Shown: piece by piece, positions 38,376 to 48,175 of the stretch
How the letters are laid out: every line of letters begins with the position of its first letter
Position numbering within the stretch: position 1 is the first letter of the stretch
From: Helicobacter acinonychis
Lineage (GTDB): Bacteria; Campylobacterota; Campylobacteria; Campylobacterales; Helicobacteraceae
Direction: 5' to 3'
Assembly (NCBI RefSeq): GCF_900461455.1
Contig: NZ_UGIA01000001.1
Location: 434,001 to 498,000, forward strand
DNA: 64,000 nt
Program-made: the position numbers and the translations under genes
Notes under the pieces: generated by a model
The model's input: the letters and a program-made list of their open reading frames with translations, nothing else
Databases searched by the model: none
Told to the model about the DNA's origin: nothing

Positions 38376-39203
38376 TCACACAAACCGCCACCATTCCAAA
38401 TGTTTAAAATGGAGCTCTCTCATCAAGGTGATTTTGGGGCTGTAGGGTTCTTCTATACCCCTCCGCTCTATCGTAGAAATTTGCTCCTCTTCAGCGATCA
38501 CAAAAGATTGTAACACCAGGTTTTTGACGCCATGGATAAAAGTGGCGTCCATTATCGTATCCACAGGAACAATCCATCTCCGGCTGTATTTTAAAAAAAC
38601 TTTGGCAATTTTGGGCGTGATCACATAGCCTTGTGTCCCCACCCCTTCACTATAAGCCTTAATGATCCCTATATGCTCTTGTATCTCTGGGTTGTTATGA
38701 TCTAATGGCTCACTTTTGATATTGGGGTCATATAATAAATGCATCAAACGAACATAGCCTAATTCTTGGATGTGTTTTTCTAAAAAATCCAAGCCCTCTT
38801 TAAAATTTTCTTTCAAAGTTATATCATCTTCTAAAATACAAATTGGCTCATTCAAGTCTATGCATTTTTCCCATAAAGAATAATGGCTCGCATAACACCC
38901 AAGTTCTCCAAAATTCATAAACTTCGCATGGTATTTTAAAGCGTAATAAAACTTAGAAATCTCGCTGATAGGATTGATTGCAATCCCCATGTCTTTGATG
39001 CTTTGTGTGATGAAATAGGGGTGCAAGTGCTTTTTAACCAGGGGGTGCAATCCGCCTTCAAAAGCCTTAGAATAAATCGCATCAAAAATTTCGGCTCTAT
39101 GGTGGGTGGCATTGATATTATTGAGCAAGGTTGTTGTGTCTCTAAAAACTAAACCAAATGTATCGCACACTTTTTTATTTAAAGAAATGATAAAAACACG
39201 CAA
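38376..39203 (-). CDS. GT25-family lipopolysaccharide glycosyltransferase
   Basis: A 275-residue glycosyltransferase family 25 (Lex2B/LpsA-like) protein of the HP0619/jhp0562 group. The start is TTG at 39203, with GGGAG upstream. Family motifs are VFIISLNKK, GELGCYASHYSLWEKCI and ICILEDDITL, where EDD binds the metal and nucleotide sugar. YVITPKIAKVFL is a later motif. It probably adds galactose or another hexose to the LPS core or Lewis antigen chain. It is full-length here. Confidence 0.85.
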   Translation of the reverse strand: MRVFIISLNKKVCDTFGLVFRDTTTLLNNINATHHRAEIFDAIYSKAFEGGLHPLVKKHLHPYFITQSIKDMGIAINPISEISKFYYALKYHAKFMNFGELGCYASHYSLWEKCIDLNEPICILEDDITLKENFKEGLDFLEKHIQELGYVRLMHLLYDPNIKSEPLDHNNPEIQEHIGIIKAYSEGVGTQGYVITPKIAKVFLKYSRRWIVPVDTIMDATFIHGVKNLVLQSFVIAEEEQISTIERRGIEEPYSPKITLMRELHFKHLEWWRFV

Positions 39204-39284
39204 ACTAAACTCCCATAATTTTTAATCAATCATACCATTTTAAAATAGCGTTGCAACAAGGATTTAAAAATCCTTATTTTAAGA

Positions 39285-39869
39285 CTATTTGCCAAAAACT
39301 TGATGCAAGTGCGTAGTGAGAGAGCTAAGATATTGCTCTACTTGGGGGTTTTTCATCACATCATTACAAATAAAAGTGGGCAATGCTGAAAGTCCTAAAA
39401 ATTGGAACGCCTTATGCAAATGCAAATACAAGCCATCCACGCCTATTCCTTCAAAAAATTCATTAGGGTCATTAAAGGCTTCAATAGGGGCATTCCAGGT
39501 CAAACTTAACATGTATTTTTTGCCTTGCATCAAGCCTCCTTTCCCATAGTTTTTGGTAGGATCTTGCGAATCTCTGCCATCGCTAGCATAAAGCTTCCCA
39601 CGCCCTGAAGTAAAAACCTCATCAATGTATTTTTTCACAATCCAAGGCTCTCCCATCCACCAGCCGGGCATTTGCCAAATAGCCGCATCAGCGTGAAGGA
39701 TTTTTTCCACTTCTTGATGGGTTTCATAGCCTTGATCCACGATCGTTGTATCCACTTCTATCCCTAAAGATTCTAGAGTCTTTTTTGCATGGTGGGTCAA
39801 GGTTTCATTGAGTTTCCCATTAGAATGCCCAAACGCTTTGGCTCCATTAATGATGAGTATTTTTTTCAT
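39285..39869 (-). CDS. mdaB: NADPH:quinone reductase MdaB
   Basis: A 194-residue flavodoxin-fold quinone reductase. LIINGAKAFGHSNGKLNETL binds FAD phosphate, and DAAIWQMPGWWMGEPWIVKKYIDEVF is the family core. It reduces quinones by two electrons and protects H. pylori from oxidative stress. It is divergent from the hydrogenase operon. Confidence 0.92.
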   Translation of the reverse strand: MKKILIINGAKAFGHSNGKLNETLTHHAKKTLESLGIEVDTTIVDQGYETHQEVEKILHADAAIWQMPGWWMGEPWIVKKYIDEVFTSGRGKLYASDGRDSQDPTKNYGKGGLMQGKKYMLSLTWNAPIEAFNDPNEFFEGIGVDGLYLHLHKAFQFLGLSALPTFICNDVMKNPQVEQYLSSLTTHLHQVFGK

Positions 39870-39990
39870 TTTGTTTCTTTTTTAATAAAATTTTTAATAA
39901 TAGGGGGTATTCTATCCAAAATAAACCAATACTAAAGCCATTCTATTTTTATTGTGTTAAGATAATGCAAATTTTTATGAAGGAATGGCG

Positions 39991-41148
39991 ATGTTCTACG
40001 ATGAAAAAAAGACCTATCAAAAGATTGAAGAACGCCTTGAGATAGTCAGATCGTTTAACGCTCATAACGAGCATAAAAACTTGCAAGATGAGTTTAAGGG
40101 TGTGGGCATTTCTAGGCGTGATTTATTGAAGTGGGCGGGCATGATGAGCGTGACTCTAGCTTTGCCGGTCAGTTTCGCTCCCTTGACTTTAAAGGCGGTG
40201 GAAGTGGCGAACAGATTGCCTGTGATTTGGTTGCACATGGCAGAATGCACCGGCTGTAGCGAGAGCTTGTTAAGGAGTGCAGATCCCACTATTGATAGCA
40301 TCATTTTTGATTATATCAACCTAGAATACCATGAGACTATCATGGTAGGGAGCGGTTTTCAAGCTGAAAAAAGCTTGCATGACGCCATAGAAAAGCATAA
40401 AAATAATTACATTTTAATGGTAGAAGGCGGTATCCCACAAGGCACTGAATACTTTCTCACTCAAGGCCCAAACGCTGAAACAGGGGCTGAAGAATGCAGA
40501 AGGGCTGCCAAATACGCAGCCGCTATTTTTGCCATAGGCACTTGCTCAAGTTTTGGGGGCGTGCAAGCGGCTTACCCTAACCCTTCTAACGCACAACCCT
40601 TACACAAAATCATTGATAAACCTGTGATCAATGTGCCCGGTTGTCCGCCCAGTGAAAAAAATATTGTAGGCAATGTGCTTTATTACTTGATGTTTGGAGC
40701 TCTCCCTAAACTAGATGCGTATAACCGCCCCTCTTGGGCTTATGGGAATAGGATTCATGATTTGTGTGAAAGGAGAGGGCATTTTGATGCGGGCGAATTT
40801 GTAGAACATTTTGGCGATGAAAACGCTAAAAAAGGGTTTTGCTTGTATAAAATGGGCTGTAAAGGGCCTTACACTTTCAATAATTGCTCCAAACTCCGCT
40901 TCAATTCACACACCTCTTGGCCCATAGGCGCAGGGCATGGGTGTATAGGGTGTTCTGAGCCTAATTTTTGGGATACGATGAGCCCTTTTGAAGAGCCTTT
41001 AGCGAACCGCTCCATTAAAACCGCTTTTGATGGCTTGGGGGCTGATAAAGTGGCGGATAAAGTAGGCACGACTCTACTCAGTGCAGCCGCTATTGGCATT
41101 GCTGCACATGCACTTCTTTCTAAAGCGATCAAAAATAAAGAGCAATAA
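39991..41148 (+). CDS. hydA: [NiFe] uptake hydrogenase small subunit
   Basis: A 385-residue small subunit carrying the Fe-S clusters. The Tat signal is SRRDLLKWAGMM (residues 41-52). Cluster ligands include AECTGCSESLL, GTCSSFGGVQAA, PGCPPSEKNI, then MGCKGP and HGCIGCSEP. ATG 39991 is chosen over 39985 because AGGA (39981-39984) is then 6 bases away. A GATAAT -10 lies at 39961-39966. H2 is an energy source for gastric Helicobacter, and electrons pass to quinone through HydC. Confidence 0.96.
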   Translation: MFYDEKKTYQKIEERLEIVRSFNAHNEHKNLQDEFKGVGISRRDLLKWAGMMSVTLALPVSFAPLTLKAVEVANRLPVIWLHMAECTGCSESLLRSADPTIDSIIFDYINLEYHETIMVGSGFQAEKSLHDAIEKHKNNYILMVEGGIPQGTEYFLTQGPNAETGAEECRRAAKYAAAIFAIGTCSSFGGVQAAYPNPSNAQPLHKIIDKPVINVPGCPPSEKNIVGNVLYYLMFGALPKLDAYNRPSWAYGNRIHDLCERRGHFDAGEFVEHFGDENAKKGFCLYKMGCKGPYTFNNCSKLRFNSHTSWPIGAGHGCIGCSEPNFWDTMSPFEEPLANRSIKTAFDGLGADKVADKVGTTLLSAAAIGIAAHALLSKAIKNKEQ

Positions 41149-41157
41149 GGGATTAAG

Positions 41158-42894
41158 ATGTCAAAAAAAATAGTAGTTGATCCTATCACTAGGATTGAGG
41201 GGCATTTAAGGATTGAGGTTATCGTAGATGATAATAATGTGATTACTGATGCGTTTTCTTCCTCTACGCTTTTTAGGGGGCTAGAGACGATCATTAAGGG
41301 CAGAGACCCACGAGATGCGGGCTTTATCGCTCAAAGGATTTGTGGAGTGTGCACTTATTCGCATTATAAAGCCGGTGTTACTGCAGTAGAAAACGCTCTG
41401 GGGATTACCCCTCCATTGAACGCGCAGTTGGTACGATCTTTGATGAACATGGCGTTGCTTTTTCACGATCATGTGGTGCATTTTTATACTTTGCATGGGC
41501 TTGATTGGTGCGATATTTTGAGCGCTTTAAAAGCAGACCCTATTGAAGCTTCAAAACTTGCTTTTAAATACAGCCCTTATCCTATTAATACCGGTGCTGG
41601 CGAATTAAAAGCGGTTCAAAAACGCTTGAATGATTTTGCTAAAGGCGGATCTTTAGGGCCTTTTAGTAATGGCTATTATGGGCATAAGACTTATCGTTTA
41701 AGTCCAGAGCAAAATTTAATCGTCTTAAGCCACTATCTCAAGCTTTTAGAAATCCAAAGAGAAGCGGCGAAAATGACCGCTATTTTTGGGGCTAAACAAC
41801 CCCACCCACAAAGCTTAACGGTAGGGGGTGTTACGAGCGTGATGGATATACTAGATCCTACGAGATTGGCGGAGTGGAAGAGCAAGTTTGAAGTGGTGGC
41901 CCATTTCATTAACCATGCTTACTACCCTGATTTGGTGATGGCAGGCGAAATGTTTGCTAATGAACAATCGGTCATTAAAGGCTGTGGCTTAAAGAATTTT
42001 ATCGCTTATGAAGAAGTGTTGCTTGGGAGGGATAAATACCTTTTGAGTAGTGGGGTGGTGCTTGATGGGGATATTTCTAAATTACACCCTATTAATGAAA
42101 GCTTGATTAAAGAAGAGGTTACGCATTCTTGGTATCAATATGAAGACACTAAAGAAGTGCAACTCCACCCTTATGATGGGCAAACTAATCCGCATTATAC
42201 CGGTTTTAAAGATGGCGAGAGCGTGGGGATTGAAAATAAAATGATCCCTACTAAAGTGCTTGACACTAAAAATAAATATTCTTGGATCAAATCGCCCAGA
42301 TACGATAATATGCCTATGGAAGTAGGCCCTTTAAGCGCGGTAGTGGTGGGTTTAGCGGCTAAAAACCCCTATATTACTGAAGTGGCTACTAAGTTTTTAA
42401 AAGACACTAAATTGCCTTTAGAGGCGTTGTTTTCAACGCTTGGGCGAACGGCAGCAAGGTGTATTGAAGCTAAAACGATTGCTGATAATGGTCTTTTAGC
42501 GTTTGATGCGTTAGTGGAAAATCTAAAAAGCGATCAAAGCACTTGCACTCCTTATGAAATTGATAAAAATCAAGAATATAAAGGGCGCTATATTGGTCAA
42601 GTGCCAAGGGGCATGCTAAGCCATTGGGTACGTATTAAAAACGGCGTAGTAGAAAATTATCAAGCGGTCGTGCCTTCTACTTGGAATGCGGGGCCTAGGG
42701 ACTCTCAAGGTCAAAGGGGGGCTTATGAAATGAGTTTGATTGGCACTAGAATCGCTGATTTAACCCAACCTTTAGAAATCATTAGAACCATCCATTCTTT
42801 TGACCCATGCATCGCATGCTCAGTGCATGTAATGGATTTTAAAGGGCAGTCTTTAAACGAGTTTAAAGTAGAGCCTAATTTTGCTAAATTCTAA
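41158..42894 (+). CDS. hydB: [NiFe] uptake hydrogenase large subunit
   Basis: A 578-residue large subunit with the NiFe site. The N-terminal ligands are in RICGVCTY (Cys62, Cys65) and the C-terminal ones in DPCIACSVH (Cys551, Cys554). The maturation protease HydD should cut after His557, removing about 21 residues once nickel is inserted. It lies 9 bases after hydA. Confidence 0.97.
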   Translation: MSKKIVVDPITRIEGHLRIEVIVDDNNVITDAFSSSTLFRGLETIIKGRDPRDAGFIAQRICGVCTYSHYKAGVTAVENALGITPPLNAQLVRSLMNMALLFHDHVVHFYTLHGLDWCDILSALKADPIEASKLAFKYSPYPINTGAGELKAVQKRLNDFAKGGSLGPFSNGYYGHKTYRLSPEQNLIVLSHYLKLLEIQREAAKMTAIFGAKQPHPQSLTVGGVTSVMDILDPTRLAEWKSKFEVVAHFINHAYYPDLVMAGEMFANEQSVIKGCGLKNFIAYEEVLLGRDKYLLSSGVVLDGDISKLHPINESLIKEEVTHSWYQYEDTKEVQLHPYDGQTNPHYTGFKDGESVGIENKMIPTKVLDTKNKYSWIKSPRYDNMPMEVGPLSAVVVGLAAKNPYITEVATKFLKDTKLPLEALFSTLGRTAARCIEAKTIADNGLLAFDALVENLKSDQSTCTPYEIDKNQEYKGRYIGQVPRGMLSHWVRIKNGVVENYQAVVPSTWNAGPRDSQGQRGAYEMSLIGTRIADLTQPLEIIRTIHSFDPCIACSVHVMDFKGQSLNEFKVEPNFAKF

Positions 42895-42906
42895 AAAGGG
42901 ATACGC

Positions 42907-43575
42907 ATGGATAAAAAGGTCGTTTTACACAAAGAGTATTCAGGTTTTGTGCGCTTTTTCCATTGGGTTAGGGCTTTGAGTATTTTTATTTTAATTATTA
43001 CAGGGCTTTACATCGCCTACCCTTTTTTACAACCTGGATCCAGCTTTTATAAAGAAATGTATTTTTTGCAAGCTTATATCCGCTCTTTTCATGTCATGTT
43101 TGGGTTTTTACTCATTAGCGCGTTATTCTTTAGAACTTATCTTTTTTTCACTAAAGAAAGCGTTAATGAGCGCAGGAGTTTTAGCCAACTTTTGAGTTTA
43201 AAAGCGTGGGTAGAACAAATGAAAGCGTATTTTCTTATTAGTGGCAAACCCCACACTAAAGGAGCGTATAACCCTATCCAACTCGTGGCTTATTTTACCC
43301 TAACTATTTTGGTGGTGTTGATGAGTTTGAGTGGGGTGGTGCTTTATTATAATGTCTATCACGCTGGGCTTGGGGCATTTTTAGAGAGTGCTTTTAAGTG
43401 GTTTGAGGTGCTTTGTGGGGGGTTAGCGAATGTGCGTTTTATCCACCATTTAGCGACTTGGGGGTTTGTTTTATTTATCCCTGTGCATGTTTATATGGTG
43501 TTTTTCCATTCTATTAGGTATGATAGTTCAGGGGCGGATTCTATGATTAATGGCTATGGTTATACCAAAGAATGA
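42907..43575 (+). CDS. hydC: Hydrogenase b-type cytochrome subunit
   Basis: A 222-residue membrane cytochrome with four helices (about 19-40, 60-78, 128-150 and 185-205). The haem ligands are likely the His in FVRFFHWVRA, RSFHVMFG, FIHHLATWG and IPVHVYMVFFHSIRY. It anchors HydAB on the periplasmic face and passes electrons to menaquinone. Its stop overlaps hydD by 4 bases. Confidence 0.94.
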   Translation: MDKKVVLHKEYSGFVRFFHWVRALSIFILIITGLYIAYPFLQPGSSFYKEMYFLQAYIRSFHVMFGFLLISALFFRTYLFFTKESVNERRSFSQLLSLKAWVEQMKAYFLISGKPHTKGAYNPIQLVAYFTLTILVVLMSLSGVVLYYNVYHAGLGAFLESAFKWFEVLCGGLANVRFIHHLATWGFVLFIPVHVYMVFFHSIRYDSSGADSMINGYGYTKE

Positions 43576-44108
43576 GTCAAAAAATCTTAATTCTAGGCAT
43601 TGGCAATATCCTTTTTGGCGATGAAGGGATTGGAGTGCATTTAGCCCATTATCTCAAAAGGAATTTTTCTTTTTTTCCTAGCGTGGATATTGTAGATGGG
43701 GGGACTATGGCTCAGCAACTCATTCCTTTAATCACTTCGTATGAAAAGGTTTTGATTTTAGATTGCGTGAGCGCTAAAGGCGTTGAAATAGGATCGGTGT
43801 ATGCTTTTGAATTTAATGACGCCCCTAAAGAAATCACATGGGCTGGGAGTGCGCATGAAGTGGAAATGCTGCACACTTTAAGGCTTACGGAGTTTTTAGG
43901 GGATTTGCCTGAGACTTTTATTGTGGGGCTTGTGCCTTTTGTGATAGGGAGCGAGACCACTTTCAAGCTTTCACAAGAGATTTTAAACGCTTTAGAAACA
44001 GCCCTACAAGCCATAGAAACCCAACTAAAAGCATGGGGAGTGGGTATGCAACGCACAAATAATATTGCATTAGATTGTATCGCTGAACTTTCCTACAAGG
44101 GTTTTTGA
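43572..44108 (+). CDS. hydD: Hydrogenase maturation protease
   Basis: A 178-residue HyaD/HybD-type endopeptidase that trims the HydB C-terminus. The nickel-sensing residues are Glu in GIGNILFGDEGIGVHLA, Asp in VDGGTMAQQL and His in AGSAHEVEML. It is slightly longer than usual and has a hydrophilic tail. Confidence 0.93.
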   Translation: MSQKILILGIGNILFGDEGIGVHLAHYLKRNFSFFPSVDIVDGGTMAQQLIPLITSYEKVLILDCVSAKGVEIGSVYAFEFNDAPKEITWAGSAHEVEMLHTLRLTEFLGDLPETFIVGLVPFVIGSETTFKLSQEILNALETALQAIETQLKAWGVGMQRTNNIALDCIAELSYKGF

Positions 44109-44109
44109 A

Positions 44110-45663
44110 TTGGTGTTTGTTTTTCTTTTTAAATGCGTTGATGAAAAAACAAACTTGATTTTTACGCCCCTTTTAGAGCAAATGGCACTCAATTTACAAG
44201 CGGGTTTTTATAGCGTTTATAAGGATAAGATAACTTCTTTTTACCTCCAAGCGAGTGCTGAAACCACTTTAGAATTCGCGCAAAAACTCAGCGTTGTTTT
44301 ACCCTTTTCTTTAGATTTTAGTTTTTTGTCTTTAAGCGAAAACACAGAGCCTTTAGACGAAGATCTTTTCCAAACAACAAGCCTTTCAAAATCCCTTTTT
44401 ATGAACGCTAAAGAGCATCAAGATTTTTTGGATAAAAACACATCTTTGTATGCCAATACTTTAGGTTTTGTTACAAATACGGCTTTTAAGGGGAATACAA
44501 TCCATAGCCCTAAAGAGCTTATAGATTGCTTAACGCAATTAAAAGAGATGCTTAAAACACAAGATTTTATAACTATCCACACTTCTAGGGGGGTGTTATC
44601 CCTTTCTTTAAACAAGCCTTCTCAAAGCGTTATTTTTAGCGCTCTTTCTAGCGTTTTAACCTACACTAAATTGCTTTTAGAAGACGCTAAATACTTGGCC
44701 AGTTTGGAAAAACCCTCTATCAAAGCCCATTTAAAAAGCGTGTTTAAGGATACTTTTAAAAATGATGAAATTATAGCCCAATTGCCCTATGAACCTATAT
44801 TAAATTTATTGTGCCATATTTTACAAGATGAGGGTATAGAATTTGTTTTTGCACATAAAAACAATTTTTGTGAAAACAATTCTTGTGAAGCGCTTTTAAG
44901 TTATGAAACGCTTTTTAAAACCCCTAACCGCTTGATTGTGCCCACTAAAAAATTCGTGCTAGAAAACAATCTTGCTCCCATTTCTTTTAAAGATGAGCTA
45001 GAGTTTTTAAGCACAACGCCGCATTCCATTATTGTGTATATTAGTTTCAAACACCCTACAAGGCTATTATTGCATGCTAATGGCTCTTTAAAAACGCTTT
45101 TAAACACTAGGTTTGATTTCAATGAAATGTTTAATCTTCTCAAACAAGATGAAAAAGCCTCTAGAATGCTACAAAACTACGAGGCTAAATTCCCTAATTT
45201 TTATGCGCATTTTTTAGAGCTTTCCAAACATCAGCTAGGGGGCACGAATTTATTGGATTTTTTTCAAATTTTGGGGTTTGTTTTAGGGTATAGCGAGGAT
45301 TTTCATGCACATAGCGTTATTTCTTTGGCGAAAGAATGCTTACGCCCTAAAGGCCCTAGAATTGATTATAAAATCCTTAAAGACGATTCTTGGAAAATGG
45401 CTTTAAATTTTTCAAAAATCATGCACAGTGCGATGAGTTTTAGGCTCGCAGGCGTGGAGAATGAAATTTTGAGTTTGGGGATTTTGGATTCTTTAGCGGA
45501 GTTTTTAGGGAATTTCATTTGGGATAATGCACAAAATTTCAGCGTCCAAGAAGTGATTATTGCTGGGGATTTCTTTGGCGAAAAAGTATTTTTGGATTTG
45601 TTTGTGCAATATTTCCCCAAAACCCTAACCCTTAAAGTGCATGAGTTTTTGGACTATGAATAG
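44110..45663 (+). CDS. hydE: Hydrogenase operon protein HydE
   Basis: A 517-residue protein (HP0635) that starts just after the hydD stop. Genetic work in H. pylori links it to hydrogenase activity, but its biochemical role is unclear. I see no Fe-S or radical SAM motif, so it is not the HydE of [FeFe] hydrogenases. The C-terminal part EVIIAGDFFGEKVFLDLF resembles a HypF-like/carbamoyltransferase ending, a weak impression. The start is TTG at 44110. Confidence 0.8.
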   Translation: MVFVFLFKCVDEKTNLIFTPLLEQMALNLQAGFYSVYKDKITSFYLQASAETTLEFAQKLSVVLPFSLDFSFLSLSENTEPLDEDLFQTTSLSKSLFMNAKEHQDFLDKNTSLYANTLGFVTNTAFKGNTIHSPKELIDCLTQLKEMLKTQDFITIHTSRGVLSLSLNKPSQSVIFSALSSVLTYTKLLLEDAKYLASLEKPSIKAHLKSVFKDTFKNDEIIAQLPYEPILNLLCHILQDEGIEFVFAHKNNFCENNSCEALLSYETLFKTPNRLIVPTKKFVLENNLAPISFKDELEFLSTTPHSIIVYISFKHPTRLLLHANGSLKTLLNTRFDFNEMFNLLKQDEKASRMLQNYEAKFPNFYAHFLELSKHQLGGTNLLDFFQILGFVLGYSEDFHAHSVISLAKECLRPKGPRIDYKILKDDSWKMALNFSKIMHSAMSFRLAGVENEILSLGILDSLAEFLGNFIWDNAQNFSVQEVIIAGDFFGEKVFLDLFVQYFPKTLTLKVHEFLDYE

Positions 45664-45668
45664 GGGGC

Positions 45669-46025
45669 TTAAAAACGGATGTGCATCATCACTCCGCCAT
45701 CCATGTGTTGGGTTTTTTTGCTTTTAGTCCTTTCAAAATAAGGCCCAAAAGACAGGGTTTTATTGAAATCAACAATCGGCACGCTCACCCCCTCTGCAAC
45801 TCTATTTTTAGGGAGTTGTTTGTAAAACTTTCGATTGCTTTTTTTACGGCTTTTAAGGTTAGGGCTTTTTTCTAAATCCACCCTCTCTAAAGCGCTTTTT
45901 TTAGTGAAATCATAAAGCTTTTTGCTATCCTTTTTATCGTTTTTGGTATCGGTTTCTAAATTCGTTGCAAATGCGTTATGACCCATGACAAAGAGAATAA
46001 AGGATAAAATTTTAATCATATGCAT
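45669..46025 (-). CDS. Small exported basic protein
   Basis: A 118-residue protein (HP0636 type). The signal peptide (MHMIKILSFILFVMGHNAFA) is followed by a Lys-rich region and an outer-membrane-like ending (GGVMMHIRF). It is convergent with hydE, 5 bases apart. I recognise no domain. Confidence 0.7.
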   Translation of the reverse strand: MHMIKILSFILFVMGHNAFATNLETDTKNDKKDSKKLYDFTKKSALERVDLEKSPNLKSRKKSNRKFYKQLPKNRVAEGVSVPIVDFNKTLSFGPYFERTKSKKTQHMDGGVMMHIRF

Positions 46026-46106
46026 AAGATTTCCTTTTAATATAGGTAGGCTATCTTAACGTATTAAGTGTAATGATAAGAAAATATCAAGCCACCCATG
46101 AATGCA

Positions 46107-46550
46107 TCAATAAAAAGCGTAAGGGAAATATCCAGGCGTCATGCCATACCCATAAGGCATAAGGCCATAGGGCATGTAATAGGGCATGTAGTAATAGGGC
46201 ATGTAATAGCCTCCATACATCCCGTTTTGCATGGGTGAATTGAGGTTGTCTATGGAATTGTAAAAGCCGTTTAAAGAGCCATAGGCGTTATAATTGCTGA
46301 AACGATTGATTAAAGGCGTGGTGTGTGCATCAATGATGGCGTTTTCTTGCTGGATCGCCTTTTCTTCTCTAGCGACTTCTTGAGCTTTGGTTTCTTTAGG
46401 GTCTTTGACTATCACTTCTTCTATAGGCACATTCGCCCCACAAGCGCATAACAGATAGGCTAAAAAGCCGGTGTTTAAAAAAAGAATGGTTTTAGAAAAA
46501 TGAGTGAGTTTGTTGGATAAAAAATGTTTGTAAGAAAAGTTTTTATGCAT
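46107..46550 (-). CDS. Lipoprotein with Tyr/Met/Pro-rich repeats
   Basis: A 147-residue protein (HP0637 type). A long N-terminal signal with lipobox LCAC predicts lipidation at Cys37. A charged Lys/Glu helix follows, and the tail is a low-complexity array of MPYY and MPYG units (residues about 110-147). The function is unknown. Repeats this regular could vary in copy number between strains. Confidence 0.72.
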   Translation of the reverse strand: MHKNFSYKHFLSNKLTHFSKTILFLNTGFLAYLLCACGANVPIEEVIVKDPKETKAQEVAREEKAIQQENAIIDAHTTPLINRFSNYNAYGSLNGFYNSIDNLNSPMQNGMYGGYYMPYYYMPYYMPYGLMPYGYGMTPGYFPYAFY

Positions 46551-46722
46551 GGGTTTTCCTAATTAAAATAATTAAAGGTTAACATGTTTTTAATTTAATG
46601 TTGATTAAGCGGTGGTTTTTAGGTTATTTTGTTTCATTAAATTCAATAACTAAAATCTTATTTTTGTAGTAGAATACACACAACTATATAGTTAGTGCAA
46701 AATCTTAAATTAAAGAAAAACC

Positions 46723-47681
46723 ATGAAAAAGCCCTTTTACTCTCTCTCGTTTTGGCTCCACGCTGAACTCCACGCTGAAAGGAATGGATTCTATTTGGGT
46801 TTAAACTTTCTAGAAGAAAGCTATATCCAACAATGGGGGAGTATTGGCAAAAGAACTTTAGCACAAAACGCCTTAAATCAAGCGATCAATATCGCAAACA
46901 ATTACCCCTCCTACATCTACAAACAACTCGCAAAAGATGTAATAGATGCACAAAATACCTTAAACAAAGTGAAAGATTCAAAAAAAATCGCTAGCCAATT
47001 CAAAGGAAAAGGTGGAACGGGTGGTCTTGTCAATGAGCTCAGTTTTGGGTATAAATATTTTTTGGGTAAAAAAAGGTTATAGGGTTTAGGCACTCTCTTT
47101 TTTTCGGTTACCAACTTAGTAGTCTTAGTTTTGCTCCTATCGTCAGTTTAATAGCTGTTTCACCCTAGATGTTGCCTATTTTTAGTTCTATGCTTTCTGA
47201 TTCTGGTAGCGGTTTAATAGCTTTTTTACCCTATGGTTTCAATACGGATTTGCTTATCAATTGGATCGACTATGATAAGCGAGCATCCCAAAAATCCGGC
47301 AGAACGCTAGACGCTAATACATTAAAAAGAGCATCAAGGCACATATTTAGAAAATCTTCAGGACTTGTGATCGGCATAGATATAGGGGGTAGCACTTGGT
47401 TTTCAAATAACAGTCTTGCACCTAACATTCTTGCGCTGTTTCCAAGTAGCCACACGATTTTTCAATTGTCAGGGAAATTTGGCGTTCGTTTAAATATTGA
47501 TAAATACAGTTTTGATGAGAATGGTAATGAAACATATCTTGGGGGTTCTAGCGTTGAGTTAGGGGTTAAAGTGCCAGCCTTCAAAGTCAATTACTATAGC
47601 GATAATTATGGGGATAAATTGGATTATAAAAGAGTGGTGAGCGTTTATCTTAACTATACATATACCTTTAAAGGGCGTTAA
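46723..47681 (+). pseudogene. oipA: oipA (hopH) outer inflammatory protein, inactivated
   Basis: The start MKKPFYSLSFWLHAE and then HAERNGFYLGLNFLE is the OipA leader and N-terminus, with the CT-rich phase-variable tract at 46738-46750. A 12-bp duplication (CTCCACGCTGAA) repeats LHAE. The frame is lost after YFLGKKR: a one-base loss near 47075-47082 gives a TAG. In the correct frame a second block follows, TAG at 47166-47168. The C-terminal half from 47169 is well preserved (LPYGFNTDLLINW, SSGLVIGIDIGGSTWF, YLNYTYTFKGR). No CT slippage can restore this gene. OipA is an adhesin linked to IL-8 induction. Confidence 0.9.
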
Positions 47682-47735
47682 AACACGCTTTTTATCGCTC
47701 TTTGATTGTTTGTCTTAAAAAATGAGGTTTTTTAC

Positions 47736-47843
47736 GCCTAACGCCATAAAGCCCCTAGCTTTAGCTATGGTGATGGTTGGCGAAACGCCTTTAGGCGTTA
47801 AAATGTTAATATGAAATAGTCGTATCAGCGTTAAGTTAATATG
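47736..47843 (+). repeat. IS608-type left end, rightward (LE1)
   Basis: 108 bases nearly identical, in inverse orientation, to 51712-51819. It contains the imperfect hairpin CCCCTAGCT...AGCTATGG (47752-47772) and a second stem ACGCCT/AGGCGT near 47785-47798. TTAC precedes it. No tnpA belonging to this end remains next to it. Confidence 0.85.
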
Positions 47844-47996
47844 ATAGACAAAAATTCTAGCTATTTCTAATTTTGATTTTAAGGGTTAGGTTTTTAACAA
47901 GCTTATAAACCCCTATTTTAGGGGATTTTAAAAAATTTCTGATTTCACTTCAAGCTTTTTGATATGAAAATCGCAAAAAAAAGAATGAATATTTTT

Positions 47997-48083
47997 TCAG
48001 CGGTAATATTTCTTAAACCAATTCTTCAAATGTTTTTCATTTTCAGCGATGAAAGGTTTTAGAAGTCTGTTAGGTTTATCCCA
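47997..48083 (-). pseudogene. C-terminal gene fragment next to the IS605-type end
   Basis: An open frame without a start reads WDKPNRLLKPFIAENEK then WFKKYYR and stops. It runs into the IS605-type end at its N-terminal side, so it is probably the tail of a gene cut by that insertion. I do not recognise the protein. A stem CCCCTA / AGGGG at 47908-47925 follows and could be its terminator. Confidence 0.4.
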
Positions 48084-48175
48084 CTAGCACAAAAAACTCC
48101 GTCCTTTAGGGCGGAGATGTAAGTGCTTAGCCGTTAGGCTATTTGAGTATCGTTTTACCTGGATCCATTCGCTTT

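Noticed and set aside
46107-46230. Repeats in the lipoprotein tail considered as a CRISPR-like or noncoding repeat
   Set aside because: Units are in-frame MPYY/MPYG codons without spacers; it is a protein repeat.
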